Part shown: positions 48,701 through 61,939 of the stretch, one piece after another | How the letters are laid out: each line of letters opens with the position of its first letter | Numbering within the stretch: the first letter of the stretch is position 1 | DNA from: Anarhynchus alexandrinus | Lineage: Eukaryota; Chordata; Aves; Charadriiformes; Charadriidae | Reading direction: 5' to 3' | DNA length: 64,000 bases | NCBI GenBank assembly: GCA_008711295.1 | Contig: VUYV01000122.1 | Location: 1,737,962 to 1,801,961 of the forward strand | Made by a program: the position numbers and the translations under genes | The notes under the pieces: model-generated | What the model saw: only the letters and a program-made list of their open reading frames with translations | What the model was told of the DNA's origin: nothing | Database searches by the model: none

Positions 48701-51700
48701 TTACAAGCTATTAAAAGAGCTATTGAGAGCTGCTCTTGTGTGTCCATGATCCAAAGCTACAGTTACCTGTGTGTATAGATCGTTCATCTAGCAGCGCACT
48801 TGCAGAGTCAGTACAAAATATGGAGTGAGATAGGCAGGAGGTTGAATGATTAATCTCCTAACTTACTGGAAAGTCATACTGGTTCATACCTTGATCTGTC
48901 TGGTTTAATAATCTGTCTCTGGATATAACCATCTTTAGAAGCTTCAGAGAAGAACCAGAAAGTTTATAATATGCAGCACTCAGTTTCCCACCATAATCTT
49001 TATCTAACTTCAATTGTTATTAAATTTAATAATGATTGTTTAGACTGTGGCTTCCAAGCTTGATTGTTGTGGTCCTTTCTGCTCTTGTATTTCTACTTGG
49101 AACTAGAAACAGAAATCAGTGAACAAGTAGCATCTAATGTTTTAGTAGGATCTAATGTTTTAGGCTCTCAATTTGAATTTGTAAGGCTTCTAGAATGGTT
49201 TGTTGTCCTTAATTGTTGCTGTTCAACATACAGTGTTTCTGAATGTGCAAAATTCTCCTTTTTTAATAATATCCTTTAGCAATACATTCTATCTGGGGGA
49301 AAAAAAAAAGGCAGCTCAGATTGCAAGTTTTAAACTGGTGTTCATTTTATCAGCAAGCATTCCTGAATTGTAAATGAGGGACAAGAGAAATTTCCAGTCT
49401 TCTCACTTTGTTTTAATGTATTAATGTTCATTTTTATCATGAATTCATATCTGTCTTCTCTTGAAAGGGATGCAGTGCATCTCGGTATATTTTAGGGAGA
49501 AGTTTTCATGCCTTTTCATATTCCTCTCACCTCTTTTTCACTTCTTTGTGCTTCAAGTTTTCTTTGCACCTTTTTGTTAGTACTCTTAAAGCTTGACTGT
49601 TGAGTTGGGCAACTTGATACTTCCGTCTTAGGGACTAACACATGGTTTTACATTAGGTGTATAATAACTGATCTTTTCTCAGTTCAGAAGGCCAAATTGA
49701 TTTGAGTCAATACTTTTCAGGATTTTTAAAGAAATCTACAAATTTAATCTGGTCATTTTAATACAAGTGTAAAATTAGGTTAATGAGGGGAGGTAGATGA
49801 CTTTCACAAAGTCCACCAAGTGCTAGGGCTCATTCTTGTCATCCACCATCTAATTACATGATTGCATACCTGTTCCTTCCAGTTTTTGCTCTAGTGTATT
49901 TTAAGCATTCTTTACAAAATGGATTTTCTTCAAAGGAAGACCTGCTATCTCAAACGTTTAGGATAGCCTTTGGACAAGTAAAAGATTGCCTTCTATACCA
50001 TAATGGTGAAGGCAGCCAAAGAAGAGCAAAACTAGAAGTCACATGAGTATCCTAGCCACAGGACTCACATAAAGTGAATGGGAAGGACAAGCAAGTTAGA
50101 AAAAGCTGTCACCTGAGTATTGCCTCAGTACTTGCTGTAAATTTTGACATTTTTGTTGAAACAAAATTAAATCAACTATTCTAACCCTTCCCAATGTTTG
50201 ATTTCAGCAGAAAATATTTGGATTTGACATAATTGCCAACTTGTTTTTCAGCAAAAGGTATTAACCAAAGTATGGTTTATCAGTCTAGTCTAGATTAATG
50301 TAAAGTGCCTAAAAAACAAGCTGGAAACTTGGCAGAAGTTTAACACAAGTTGCACATTTTATCATTATTTCATGATAAAATAAATCAAATGTCCGTATAG
50401 GTGTACAGGGGAGATAACTACATATCCTCTTGATATGTCACACTCGTATGGTAGATATTGTATGCCATAAAAATTGTTCAGATATGTCTGCAATATTTTT
50501 TTTTATAACAAGAAAACAAATGAATGGTTTCGAGTACAGTCGAAAGAACAAGTGTGGTGTTGTGTTGCTTTATGATCTGTGCTCTATGTAATACACTCTT
50601 GACCTTTCAAGGAACGGCTTTCTTCTTTCAAATGTAGTTTCTTTTTTTATGAGTCTAGATATCTATGGGTCAAGGAGGAGAGCAATGGAGTATTGTAGTA
50701 AATTGACTAGCATACAACAATGCCACTGTCCCCGCAATTGAATCAGAGTTGTGCAACATATGCCTTGCACTAAAATAGCTGAAGACTGTGTTTTGCTTCA
50801 AGTGGTAGGAAGCTGGATTTCCACAGGCAGAAGATTAAGTTTCAGCTGTTCTTTTTCCACGTGTATGCCATGATAACAGTGAATATTAAAGCATGCAAAT
50901 GACCAATTTTATTACGGAACTTTTTCTGTTGTTTGTAAAGTAGACTCCTGCCAAAAACAGTTTCTCTATGATACAAAAAAAATCAAAATACAAGATCATT
51001 TTGGTAAAGTTTGTCAGTGTTTTCTTCACTTTTTTTTTTTCTAGAAAAGTCAAACAGTTTTGCATATAGAAATATAAGATGATGGGGATAATGATAATGA
51101 CTGTTAATGAAATAACTGGCAGTCTTTTGAGAGAGAGAGGACAGTATCACTATTTTGGTATCTACTACTGCTGCTTTGGTATCTGTTGGCCCATTGGCAT
51201 GTGGGGATTAATGCTCAGATACTGCTTCAGTCTTTTACTTGTCAGTCTGTAGAGTTCACTAAATGGTCATCTGGAAAAAAAACCTCAAATTTGTTTATCC
51301 TTGGATGTATGAGTTAAGAATTTGAGGGAGCCTTTGAATAAAAATTGGAGGAAACAGTTATTCTGGCTAGGAAATACAGCTCTGGAAGTAGCAAGATTCA
51401 TTTTGCCTTATTCTGCAGGACAGGTTTTGTTTCTGACGTTGAATTACTCTAACTGATGGAAGCTAGTTTCCTTTAGGTAAACATTAAAAAAGTTGGTCAG
51501 ATAAGCATTTATTATTTGCCTTCAATGCTAAGCATGATTTATATATGGAAGTTATTTTTTTTAAAAGGTGCGATGCCTTGTTCCCCTTAAGTACCCATAA
51601 AGTTGCAAATGAGAATATTGATTGTGATATTGATCAGCTCAGTGATGGTGCTGAGACATCACTATATTAATTAGAAGGTCCTAAACTTCGTTAATAACCT

Positions 51701-52360
51701 TTCATTCCTCTCTCTTTCCTTTTGCTACTTTCTCATAGCTATGCAATATACCCAACTAAAAGTGTATTATATTTACTGGTGTTCTTGTCCAGGTGTAAGC
51801 ATAGCACTAAGGACAAGCAAGAGAATGTGAATCCTCATCCAGTAGCCATTTCAGTGAGGAGTTGTTTTTGTTTTCTCTCCCCCCTGCCCAATTTCAAATG
51901 CAATTTACTTCATAGCCAATGAAAGGCAAGGAAACAGAGAACAAGAAGAAGCAAAAGTCGTGCTACCCTTATCTCTGTAATTTTTTCAAATAAATGTGGT
52001 TTTTTTTAATTTTTGTATGTATTGCATTAAAATAATTAGTCCTTATGTGTTTGTAATAACTAGGCTGTATCAGGAAAAGAGACTATTATTTAGATGATAA
52101 AGCTAACACCAAGGGGAAAAAGAAAAAAGAAAAAAAAAGAAGTGTTACATTAATATTATTTATGCCAATCCAGAAAACAACTTTCTCTTGCTAATATAGT
52201 TCTTACTAGTATAGCATCAGGTGCATTGTAGACATCAGTATAGAAGCATCACCCTAACAGACAGTTATAATATCAAAAAGATCTTTTGTGGCCCTAACCT
52301 AAGGCTTTCTCTACCCACAAACAGTACAATTTTACCTGTAACTGGTATAGTTTAAGGGAT
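42751..52360. other. Unique AT-rich stretch
   Basis: No supported gene. Short tandem repeats of the TG/TA type lie at 43558-43599. An 18-base tandem duplication lies at 49128-49163 and an A/G-rich tract at 52111-52141. Bases 49760-49830 vaguely resemble an antisense MIR body, too weakly to annotate. Confidence 0.5.
49128..49163 (+). repeat. 18-base tandem duplication
   Basis: Two adjacent 18-base units (49128-49145 and 49146-49163) differ at a single base (C versus G at unit position 4). This points to a recent slippage or duplication event. It lies within a short open frame with no other support. Confidence 0.8.
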
Positions 52361-52455
52361 CTAGTGGGAGGTGTCCCTGCCTATGGCAGGAGGGTTGGAA
52401 CTCGATGATCTTCAAGGTCCTTTCCAACCTAAACCATTCTATGATTCTATGATCT
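52361..52455 (+). mobile_element. CR1 LINE 3' tail (sense), about 95 bp
   Basis: The fragment contains 'ctagtgggaggtgtccctgc', 'atggcaggagggttggaact', 'cgatgatcttcaaggtcc' and 'tttccaacctaaaccattc', then ends with the ATTCTATGATTCTATG octamer tail. Only the 3' UTR is present. The 'aggtgtccctgcc' type of 3' UTR is shared with the antisense element at 61326 and differs from the 'tttagtggtgga' type at 27205 and 62570, so at least two CR1 subfamilies are represented. Confidence 0.93.
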
Positions 52456-55400
52456 TCATGTCTGCACGTCTGTATCCTCCCCAGTTGGGATACACATACA
52501 CAGTCATTTAACAAATTTACATTCCTATGTCCCATACAGGAATATATATAAGCCATATTGTTACCAGCTACATTTATAAAGCTTACCTAAATTCATTAGC
52601 AGTTGTGCCAGCATAGTTATTTTAGAGAATATTCTGTGTACAATTTTAGGTGGAAAAAAAATCACACAGGGTTTTGTGTAGCCATCAGAATATAGCAATA
52701 TTTTCCTACTTGTATAAGCTGAATTCCAGGTCTTACCTTCTGTCTTCCTGAGAAGTTTTTCCCCACTGGTCGTGCTTATGCCATTCCGTGTCCTGCCACA
52801 TGCCATGGGATAGCTTAACAGCCTGGCATACAGAGGAAAGGGGAACAAAGTTTCTATCTTATGAAAATGGAGTAGGTGGCTGAATTAAAAATAGGAGCTG
52901 TCAGAAGGGAAGGAAGAGATCTTCTGAAACATTTTAAAATCACATGTAGAAATACACTGTGCTCTAGTTCTGAATGTCCCTTTCATTTTGGCTGTTTCGA
53001 TGACTTCTACACTTGAAAAGATTCAGAATTCCTATCATGTCCGAGAACTGATTTTTGCTGTTTTCTTTTAGGTTCACTTGTCCCAGTGTGTCCAGCTGAA
53101 TCATTCAAATTTGTGTTGAAGCCTGCCAGAGAGACGACAGGAAGTTTATGAGCCTGGGGGAGACTCGTACTAGCAATTCATAGGCAGTGTGAGCAGCTCA
53201 CTGTACCTTCAGGTCACGTTATTTATTGATTTTATTTAAAACGTTGTTCCATGGAAATAACCTTACAAGGTGCACAGGGCTTTTCTTAGGGCTTGAATAG
53301 ACATCAGAATGATACAAATAAAAATGATACAACAGCAGTGTGTCATCACACTACAAAGTTATTGATATCAACAACTCTTTTTAAAGAAACTTAAGTGTTG
53401 CAGTCTTTGAAACCCAAACAGTGGATGAATTACTGCTTTTATTCCTACTTAGGAGAAAGACAGGGTACCACTGAAAAGCAGCTGAGGAGATGGAAAGCTA
53501 AAATGAGTTTAGTTTTTTACTGTTAGACCAAGTACTGTGCCTTTTATAAACTTTTTCCACTTTTTTTTTTAGTTGCAAGTGCTCTGTAAAAAATAGGGAG
53601 ATACTGAGCATAGATGTTAACTTCCAGAGGCACTGAGATCTCTGACAGATAGGCGCTGGTGAATCTTGCTGCAGCCTCTTAGAAGATGACATTTCCAACC
53701 TTTCATCCTCGTCCTTTGTGGAAGTTAACTTCTGTGTAGTAAAGCTGTAGTAAAGCTGACAGAAGTGGATGTTTGCCTCTACTTTGGCTGCTTTTTTGTG
53801 GGGCTCAGTAAAGACACTAGACTTTGAACTGGAATGGCTGAGACACAGAAATGGTCCTTTTTATCAATTCTCCCATAGGTAGTAGCTTCAAGCGAAGGGG
53901 TGAGAATTAAGAAGCTGGAGAAATACTAGTTTTTGAATCCTTGTGGTTTTGGGCTTCAGGGATAAGAGTCAATGCCTCTGAGTGTCATAAACTGTAAAAC
54001 TAATAAATTCTTTGATTTAGAGTTGGCAGCTTCACTGGCTTCTCTCCTGACATGATGCGAGGTAGGCTGTGGGCGTCTCATCCAGTCATGGCTTTAGGTT
54101 TGGGGGAAAAAAAATAGCCACTGGCAGAAAGCCAGTAACTAAAAGTAAGCTTGTTGAGTTGCATTCTTGATATTCAGCTCAAGGAATGCACGTAGTGGAG
54201 TTGTACCATCTTAGATTTGGAGTGGTGATGAATTAATATAGAGATTAAATTTCTCCTCACGTCAGTCCAGAGAGAAGTAATCTGAATCATGACTTTTTGT
54301 CTTCCACACACAGATTTTCTGCACCAACCCAGCACTTGTTTGCAAATGAGTACCATAACAGTAAGCCTAAGTGTTGACATAATGCTGGTATAAGCCTTAC
54401 CATAAATTATTTGTTCTTGTGTGGCTATCCAGTTTTCTCTCATTATGAATTTTGAAATACCTTGGTCTGGACTTGATGGGGAATGGGATTTAGTTAATTT
54501 TGTTTGCTTTTTTTTAGTAATTTTCTTGTATTGGGAAAGGAAAAAAAAAGAATAGCAAATAAATATTTCCTGCTTACCAGATCAAAAAAGTATAGAGCAT
54601 AGATACAGCATATTGCTGTTCAAACTGTGACCAGGCATTGATAATTGCGTTGGTAGATTTAGAACTGAGGAAAAGTCTCATTCAAATCTGTTCTTAGTAA
54701 GCTGCATATATTATGCATTTAAATATATGTATATACATGAACATATAATTGAGATGGATGTATAGGTGGTATACTTTAAGAAAGAGTCAGAAAAAGAGAT
54801 TAGGGTTAAATGTGTATTCAAAAGTGGGGTTTTAGAAACGCTTGCTTTTCTTACATTCAAATTTAGATGTTTTGAGAAGTTAAATAGGATTCAGTTGTTT
54901 GAGGATTACTTTGTGTATAACTTGGATTTAAATCACAGGGCGTTTCAGATCAGCTACTGTGTTCAAAGCGGCTGCTGTTAAAGGATTTATACACGATACT
55001 GCTTCCAGGGTATTAGTATAGTAGGTTGTCTTCTACCTGAATTTGAAGTGGAATGTAGACATTATATTGTCCTTGTCTAATGTGTATTTTTTTGAGCAAT
55101 CTTGATCGGCTGTCTAAAGGTATTAACTGTTTCAAAATTACTAGCATTGTTTAGAGGATTTTAAATAGAGGAACATAGAGTTAAACTATGTGAAACCATC
55201 CTTGTAAAAGAGGAAAAATAAAGTCTCTAGAGTGAAAGAAGTACTTAGAAACATCCATTCAATGTTTCAGATCCTAAAGAAACCCGCAGATGATACTTCA
55301 CTGAGGGTAATGTTAGTGTCTTGGATTATCATTATGTAGCATTTTTCCAACAGGATGAAAAGAACATAGAGTATTTATAAGGGAAAAAAGAGACGATTTT

Positions 55401-56990
55401 GGTAAGCTTTTTAAGCAAAGTCAAAAGAAAATGAAATATGCCTACAGTATTTCACCTACAAACAGATGGCCAAACATAACAAATCAATAGTATGTAAATA
55501 ACAGTGTTAAGAAGATCTGTTGCAATGCATGAAAAATGACTGGTTTCTTGGCTTCTACCTTCAGACAGACTAAACTTTCACAGACAAGAGTAGGATATAT
55601 GTTGGTTTTTTCACAGAGACAGATGTAGTGGCTCAAAGTTGCCATCTTCATTTACAAGTCCATTGTTTTTTAAAGTTCAATGCAGAATCAACATATGCCC
55701 TTTAGAACTTGTAAAGGTGGTACCTAAGAAATACGGAGTGCTGGAAGGTCTGAAAGACAAAGGCAGCAGAAGGAAATGCTGTTCTGTTTTCATGAGGGCT
55801 GTGAGTCCCCTGCACCTATGTAAGTCTACAACTGAGAACTAGTGCTGGGAACTCTTGAAAATTTGAGCAGAATTGTTACAGGAGGCAGATTTGGACTGTG
55901 AACTGCTTGTTCTGTGGCATATAATCATTAGAGCATTGGTACAAATTGTGTGTCTTCCTATTTAAATCCACAAGAAAAGCATTGGTCCAGATCGTATCTT
56001 AGTGTGACACCCCTGGAAGTACAATTTATTCAGGACTTTCAAGACCAACCGTAATTTTTCAGGTGTGTTGCAAATAATGTCCCTAATATTTTAGGACATA
56101 TCTTGCCGCTAAAGTATGCTAAGGGTGATTGCTCATTCAAATGACAATAATGGGGGATTTGGTTGTAATTTTAAAAAAAGATTGTGCAAGTGACTTGACT
56201 TGTGGCCTCAGGCTATTGATTTTAAATCTCTCTCTGACAGTGACTTCTCTTCTGTGGAATGTGAATGATGATGTTTTACTTCCCTACTTTAGTAAAGCAT
56301 TTTGAGTTCCTCGGATTAGGAACTTTTTTCAGGCTTCGGTTCTGTGCATTGTACAAAGTAGAAGTTGAACATTACAAAGCATGAAATGGGCATAGAGACC
56401 CCAGTTTTAAATTGAGATTTTGCTGTTAATTATTTTAGAGGAATCAGAAAAATATACTGTAGTCTTCTGAAAATAGTAAGATATGGTAGTGAGTATTGAT
56501 AATTTATAAGCTTACTAATTAGTCAGGAATTAAAAGCAATTAAACCAGTTATTCTTTGAGAAATCTACTAGTTTAAAAAGATTACTTTATGTGCAATTGA
56601 TCTGAAAAAGTTTTTGAATATCCTGTAAAAACAAACTTATTAAAATAGTATACATTTCTGATGTAAATAATGTTTTGATTTTTTCCCTGTTGTTCTTTGT
56701 TGTTAATATAATGAGATTTTCTGAGGTTCTTGATTATTTTTCCCACCTTTTATCAGGATCAGACAAAGAATTATCTGGTTTGAGATTACTGTAAAGAACT
56801 ACTTGTAAGATGTCCTTTCTCAGAGTAAAATAGCCCAATATCTGTGTGTGTCACCAGTGTTTTAGTGTATTTTCCTGATATAATACGTCTTCTAATTATG
56901 AGAAAAAATATGTGGTAATATGCTTTGGGGATTTTTTTGTTGACTATTGCCATGTCTCTTTAAAAGGCAATTTTCTGTCTTTGTTTGCAG

Positions 56991-57070
56991 TTACACAGTT
57001 ATGTCAATGATGTAAATCATTTCAGGAATATTGGAACCAACACAAACCCAAACACTCCTGAACTTGAACG
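56991..57070 (+). other. Exon-like segment of unknown gene
   Basis: A pyrimidine-rich acceptor-like tract ending TTTGCAG (to 56990) is followed by 80 bases open in only one frame, reading LHSYVNDVNHFRNIGTNTN and then PNTPELER. It is followed by GTCAGT, a tolerable donor. The translated segment is less AT-driven than its surroundings and ends hydrophilic. No partner exons were recognised in the window, and the frame actually stays open for another 27 codons or so past the putative donor, so chance is a serious alternative. The protein family is not recognised. Confidence 0.2.
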
Positions 57071-58713
57071 GTCAGTAAACATATCTGAAAGTGATCTGTT
57101 GAGATGTTTAAACATGCTTTATCTTACTCTGAAGTTACATGATGGGGTTTAGGAAAGATGGAAGAGATTTAAAATTTTTTAAAAACCATTGAAGAGGAGA
57201 AAAACCATTGTCATACATTTCCGCACCTGTTATCATACAGACTTTTTATTGTATAGATTTTGTCTAAGGGAAAGTTAAGGTTGTTTAGGTGCTATAAGTT
57301 TATTAAGCAGGAACAGTATTTAAAGAAGTCACTGGGAAAGAGAACAGGTACTTCTGGACAGATCACAGAAAGAAGGATTATCTCTGAGCATGCCAAAGTG
57401 GCTGTTTTCCAAGGAGAATGCTGGTTCCTGAAACTGCAACAAAATGTTTTTCATGTTTCCCTCCTCCTCCTCCTCTCCCTTAAGAACCACATTGCCTTTT
57501 AGAGGATGTAATGCTTCTTGAAATTGCTATTCTGTCAGTGTTCCCTCTTTTAATCCTAAAACATTTAATCTAGTATGGAAGTATGGAGGTCAGTAGCCAT
57601 TAAAAGATGTAACTGAGTTGCCGATGTAAACAGGAGAGTAGTACGATGAATGAGAATGTTGCTTTGAAATAGACACTGAAGTACTGTTTCAAATTTGTCA
57701 GCATTAGTCTCTCAGAGTAAAGTGTGAAGCCATAACAAACACATTTATACTCTTGTCTCAGTTTGGACACCACATAGCTTCATTGCTAAATTTGATTCAA
57801 TTTCTTTCTTTATTCCTTCACCTCTCATTTGGCTTTTCCCTTTTCTCGATTCTCTTTTCATACTTTGACAGTCCTCCTTGTAGAAAGTTGAAAAAGTATT
57901 ATAGATCATTAATATGACTAATCTCAAAGTACTTTACAATAGACCTTGCTAGCTCTAGCAAGATAGACCATTTCCCCCTGCATGTTCTGAAATTGTAGTA
58001 GTAAACTCTGAATTCTGTTGCTATCGAATGCTCTCCTATTGCCTCTCCATTTGCCTCTCCTGTGTGAAACTTATATTAACTCCACCATGACCACAGCCTG
58101 GTAGCAGAAATTGTTTTGCCTGGCAGAGTGTAATCATCTGGATTCACGAAGAGGGTGTTGGATGTTCGCTGAGAAAGAACAAGCTGGTGGTAGGAAAACT
58201 GAATTAGCAATTGTAAACATCAGTACAACTGTTTCATAATGAAAATAAGTTATAACATTTATGTTTAAAGTGCAAAGTGTAGCACATAAAATGCCAGACT
58301 GGATAGATTAATTTTATATGAAGAGAAACAGAGAAACATTATTATAATAATAATTTATTACTTGGCCAATTTAATAAGGAACGTTTTCTGGTGACATGTT
58401 GGTTAATAGGAGCAGGCAGTCAGAACTGAATATGCTTAGAGTGCAAATGGTAGTTTTTATTCCTCTGGGTTCAGTTTCAAATTCTTCTCTTTTTCTGCAA
58501 ATGGGAAAATGAGAAAACATCCAGTCACAATTGTGAAACATTTCCCCCTCCTGCCTTTTTTAACCACGTGATCAGTTTCATCTTGCAGGATCAATTTACA
58601 GCTTGCTTAGTTTTGAATTAGATGAGCAATTATTTAGTTTTTCTTAACAGATTTGGGCTTCTAGATTGTCTTCTTGCAGTGCTGGCTTTTTGTATTCATA
58701 TTTTTTCCTTCTG

Positions 58714-58732
58714 CCCCCCCCCCCCCTTTTTT
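58714..58732. repeat. C13T6 homopolymer pair
   Basis: A run of 13 C is followed by 6 T. Such a run is prone to length polymorphism and sequencing error and could form unusual structure on the G strand. Confidence 0.9.
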
Positions 58733-61325
58733 AACTTTGTGAAGGTCAAAATCTATCATTGTTGCATTGTATGTATCGTTAATAAAGTTCCCATTGTTGT
58801 ACTGCTCCACATCCTCCCCTTCTTGGTGACCCAATGCATGACTTCTCATGAGTATCTTCTGTCACATGGAAATACCTACACTAACAGATAGCCGACCTCA
58901 GAAAACATGGCTTAACATCAAACTCTACATGTAAATGAAAAGGGATTTACGGTGTTCTGTTAGCAGTGAACACTGTTATGGATTGACAAAAAGTCATAGG
59001 AAAATCTTAGTGCTGAACTTGCTAGAAATTGTTGTTGTAATAGTTTATAACATGTTTAATTTTTCTGATGAGTTATTATTTGAACTCTACTTAGAAGTTG
59101 GTTTCATGTTTTCCTGTAAAAACTCAGTTTTCAGCTATTAGCAGTCTTTATTCAGCTGAATTACAGTAACACCCACAGCGTGAGTGGCACATTCCAAGCA
59201 TAAAATGATACATCTTTTGCTCAGAGGGTTTATGATCCGTATTACTGAATCAATGGAGTTATGCCAGGTTATGCCATCTGAAGATTTGGCCCTCAGTAGT
59301 ACACAATATTCTGTTTTCAAGGACCATTACTCAAATAGAATAACCTAATCATGCTAAAGGCAAAATGTCTGCTGTGCCAAACTTCAGTACAGGAATTTCT
59401 TTTCTCTAATTGTTGTGATAGAAAACAAAAGTGCAGGTGGATGAGTAGTATAAAATTTATATGGTATTTCCTTTTCTCACTTCTAGAAGGTATTGCTTAA
59501 GGTCCCATGGAAGAAATGACTTTCAAAATGGAGAAATATTTTGTTTATTTGGAATGGCCATGTTAAAATTTCTAATTTTAATTGTCTGTTTGGACGCTGT
59601 TTTTAAATACACTGATGGCTAAATTTTGATTAGCCAGAACTGAAACGCTGACATGTAAGCAGCCAAGAACCTCTGGCTCCCTGTGCCCTCCCTATTGCCT
59701 GTACTGTGATATCTGCATAGGTCAGATTGTGTAGCAGACTTACTGTTAAGATTGCGTAATTTCTGTTACTAATATTACCAGAAATACATAAGTGGGGGAA
59801 TAGAGAAGTACTTACAGCAAAGTTAAAATAGAGGCTTCATGAACTACATTTGGCATTGCTAAGTCAAAACAAAGCAGAAAGATTTCTTCAGTTTCCATTT
59901 ATATTTCGTTAACACAAGCAACAGCAATAAAAGTGATAACAAAGTGCATTCTTGATGACTTAGCACTCACACAGATGCCACTGAGCAGAGATTTTGTGGA
60001 TAAAACAGATTTTCTGGGACTTTACAGTGAATGAGACATGTTACACTTGATAGTGATGTAGGTTAGCTGAAAGTATAATGTGAGCAAATTCTACTCCATC
60101 GTATCTATGGGTAAAAATAGATTGGAATATAAAGGGTTATTACTTATATAGAGTTTATTATTGCCAATATGCATTCAGAAGTGTAGAGATGACCTAAAAT
60201 CCCAGTTTTAGGGATGACCTAAAAAACCTGCTGTTTCTGAAACAGAGGGTTAGTGATGGCAATCTTTTTAAGCCACAGGGAGAGCTCAGGTGGCCAGTTG
60301 TGCTCAAAGCCTTCCTTTTCCATCTGCTCTTAAAATACTAATGCCTTGCTCAAGAAACCCCTCCTTGCAGGTGTTCAGCCTGTGCACCCAAATTATTTCA
60401 TTGCCTCATGCCAGGCTACATTGCTGCAACTTTCAAAGTTAATTAAAGCTACTCCACGGAGTTACAAACCACCTTGCTTTGAGCGCTACCAAAACACTGG
60501 TGCCAGCATTTATAGAAAGGCAGCCAAATATGCTTAGCCCAGGAGAATGGACCTTTCAGACTGTGCATGTGAGAAAGCACATTTTTTCCATGAAGTATTG
60601 TTTTGGGAGAGAGATACTCTTTAAGATCATTAGAGTAATAGTAAATTGATCGGATGTTGGCAAATACTTTTGCTTTGCATATTTAAGATAAATTAATAGA
60701 TGGTATGTAAGATTAATTTGATTTTAATGTAGCCTTCATTTTACTCAATAAAGTGTGTACTGGATGCTTGCTAGCTGTGTTACCTAAATGAATGGTTAAG
60801 AATGTACTGAATGTTGTAATCTCATTTTGAATCCATCTGATACTCTGATAACTTAGAAAGGTTAGGATGGCTTAAGATAGTAAGAGTTGAGAAAATAAAA
60901 TGGTCATTTTTAGGGGAATTTAACCAAACAGACAATATACTGGGATGGAGTGAGTTGTTCATCTATATCTTTTATCACGCTTACTCTGTTGCCGAGCTGT
61001 CAGCTGGTTAAAGCACAAAACGAGAATATAGTTCCCTGATACCGCAATGACAGTTTAAGTAGTTTCTTTCCCTGACCATATCTTCTATTGCCAAGTCCCT
61101 GAAAATTGCTTGTGAGGGTGTGAAGTGCATCAAATCAGATCAGGGAACTGATTTAGATTAAAAATAAAACCTCCTCCTCACCTTATTTTTTAAATCCCAT
61201 TTCATTCCCTGGCCTGGGCCGACAGGTGTGCCGATGGCTGTGTTAGCACAGCATGGTGCAGAGCAGGGGCAGGAAGGAGCCAGCAGCGATGAAGGGCAGG
61301 AGGTGGGTGGTCCTAGCCAGAATTA

Positions 61326-61939
61326 TCACAGAATCATAGAACAGTTAGAGTTGGAAGATACCTTAAAAATCATCTAGTACCAACACCCCTGCCATGGGCA
61401 GGGACACCTTCCACTAGAGCAGTCCCCCATGAGGACCAGAGCTTGTGAATATGAGGCTGCTCCCGCCTGTCTATAGAGGGCCTCATCTGCTCAGTCTTCC
61501 TGGTTGGGTGGCCTGTAGCAGACCCCCACTATAATGTCACCTGTCCTTGCCCTCCCTTTAATCCTGACCCATAAGCTCTCAGTTGGCTCCTCATCCATCC
61601 CCAGGTGGAGCTCCATGTACTTTAGCTGGTCATCAACATAGAGGGCGACACCCCTTCCTCGTCTCCCCTGCTTGTCCTTCCTAAAGAGCCTGTATTTTTC
61701 CATTCCAACACTCCAGTCATAGGAGCCATCCCACCATGTCTCCATGATGCCAATATGATCATAGCCCTGTAGGCATGCACACGTCTCTAGCTCCTCCTAT
61801 TTATTCCCCATGCCATGTGTGTTTGCATAGAGGCATTTAAGTGTGGCCCCTGATGAAGCTGCTTACTGGCTGGAGTGCCTGATATTCCTTTGTGCTGCAC
61901 TGCAGGTGCTCTTCTGTTGAACTGCGACCCCTCTCTCCC
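61326..61939 (-). mobile_element. CR1 LINE: ORF2 start and endonuclease, joined to 3' UTR (antisense)
   Basis: On the minus strand the ORF2 start region reads into the apurinic-type endonuclease domain. It shows METWWDGSYDWS, LFRKDKQGRRGRGVALYV, ESLWVRIKGRARTGDIIVGV and CYRPPNQED (61745-61491). The conserved glutamate and tryptophans of the E-T-W-W block are visible. An in-frame stop lies upstream (near 61801) and another after PPNQED. Around 61417-61422 the sequence passes abruptly from the endonuclease ('LVLMGD' region) into a CR1 3' UTR ('agtggaaggtgtccctgcc' type) and ends at the octamer tail near 61327. The rest of the endonuclease and the whole reverse transcriptase are missing. Towards higher coordinates it is interrupted by the sense CR1 fragment at about 61940-62690. 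Confidence 0.88.
61491..61745 (-). pseudogene. CR1 ORF2 endonuclease fragment
   Basis: This 84-codon open remnant covers the N-terminal part of the CR1 ORF2 endonuclease (exonuclease-endonuclease-phosphatase fold), which nicks target DNA for target-primed reverse transcription. The E-T-W-W block, the R-R-G-R-G-V-A-L-Y block and the V-C-Y-R-P-P-N block are present. The catalytic D and H residues of the C-terminal half are absent because the element is internally deleted. It cannot be active. Confidence 0.9.

Larger units (their letters stand above)
52456..61325. other. Unique AT-rich stretch
   Basis: No supported complete gene. One exon-like segment at 56991-57070 is listed separately. An 11-base tandem duplication lies at 53735-53756, a CTC triplet tract at 57460-57480, an ATT/ATA tract at 58338-58360 and a C13T6 homopolymer pair at 58714-58732. 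The remainder gives only short random frames. Confidence 0.5.

Noticed and set aside
49760..49830. Possible antisense MIR body
   Set aside because: Only a loose resemblance around 'gatgactttcacaaagtc'; not enough to annotate.
53073..53150. Acceptor-like TTTTAG followed by a 25-codon open frame, stop and a later AATAAA
   Set aside because: The frame is short and unrecognised, and such combinations are expected by chance in AT-rich DNA; nothing upstream supports a gene.
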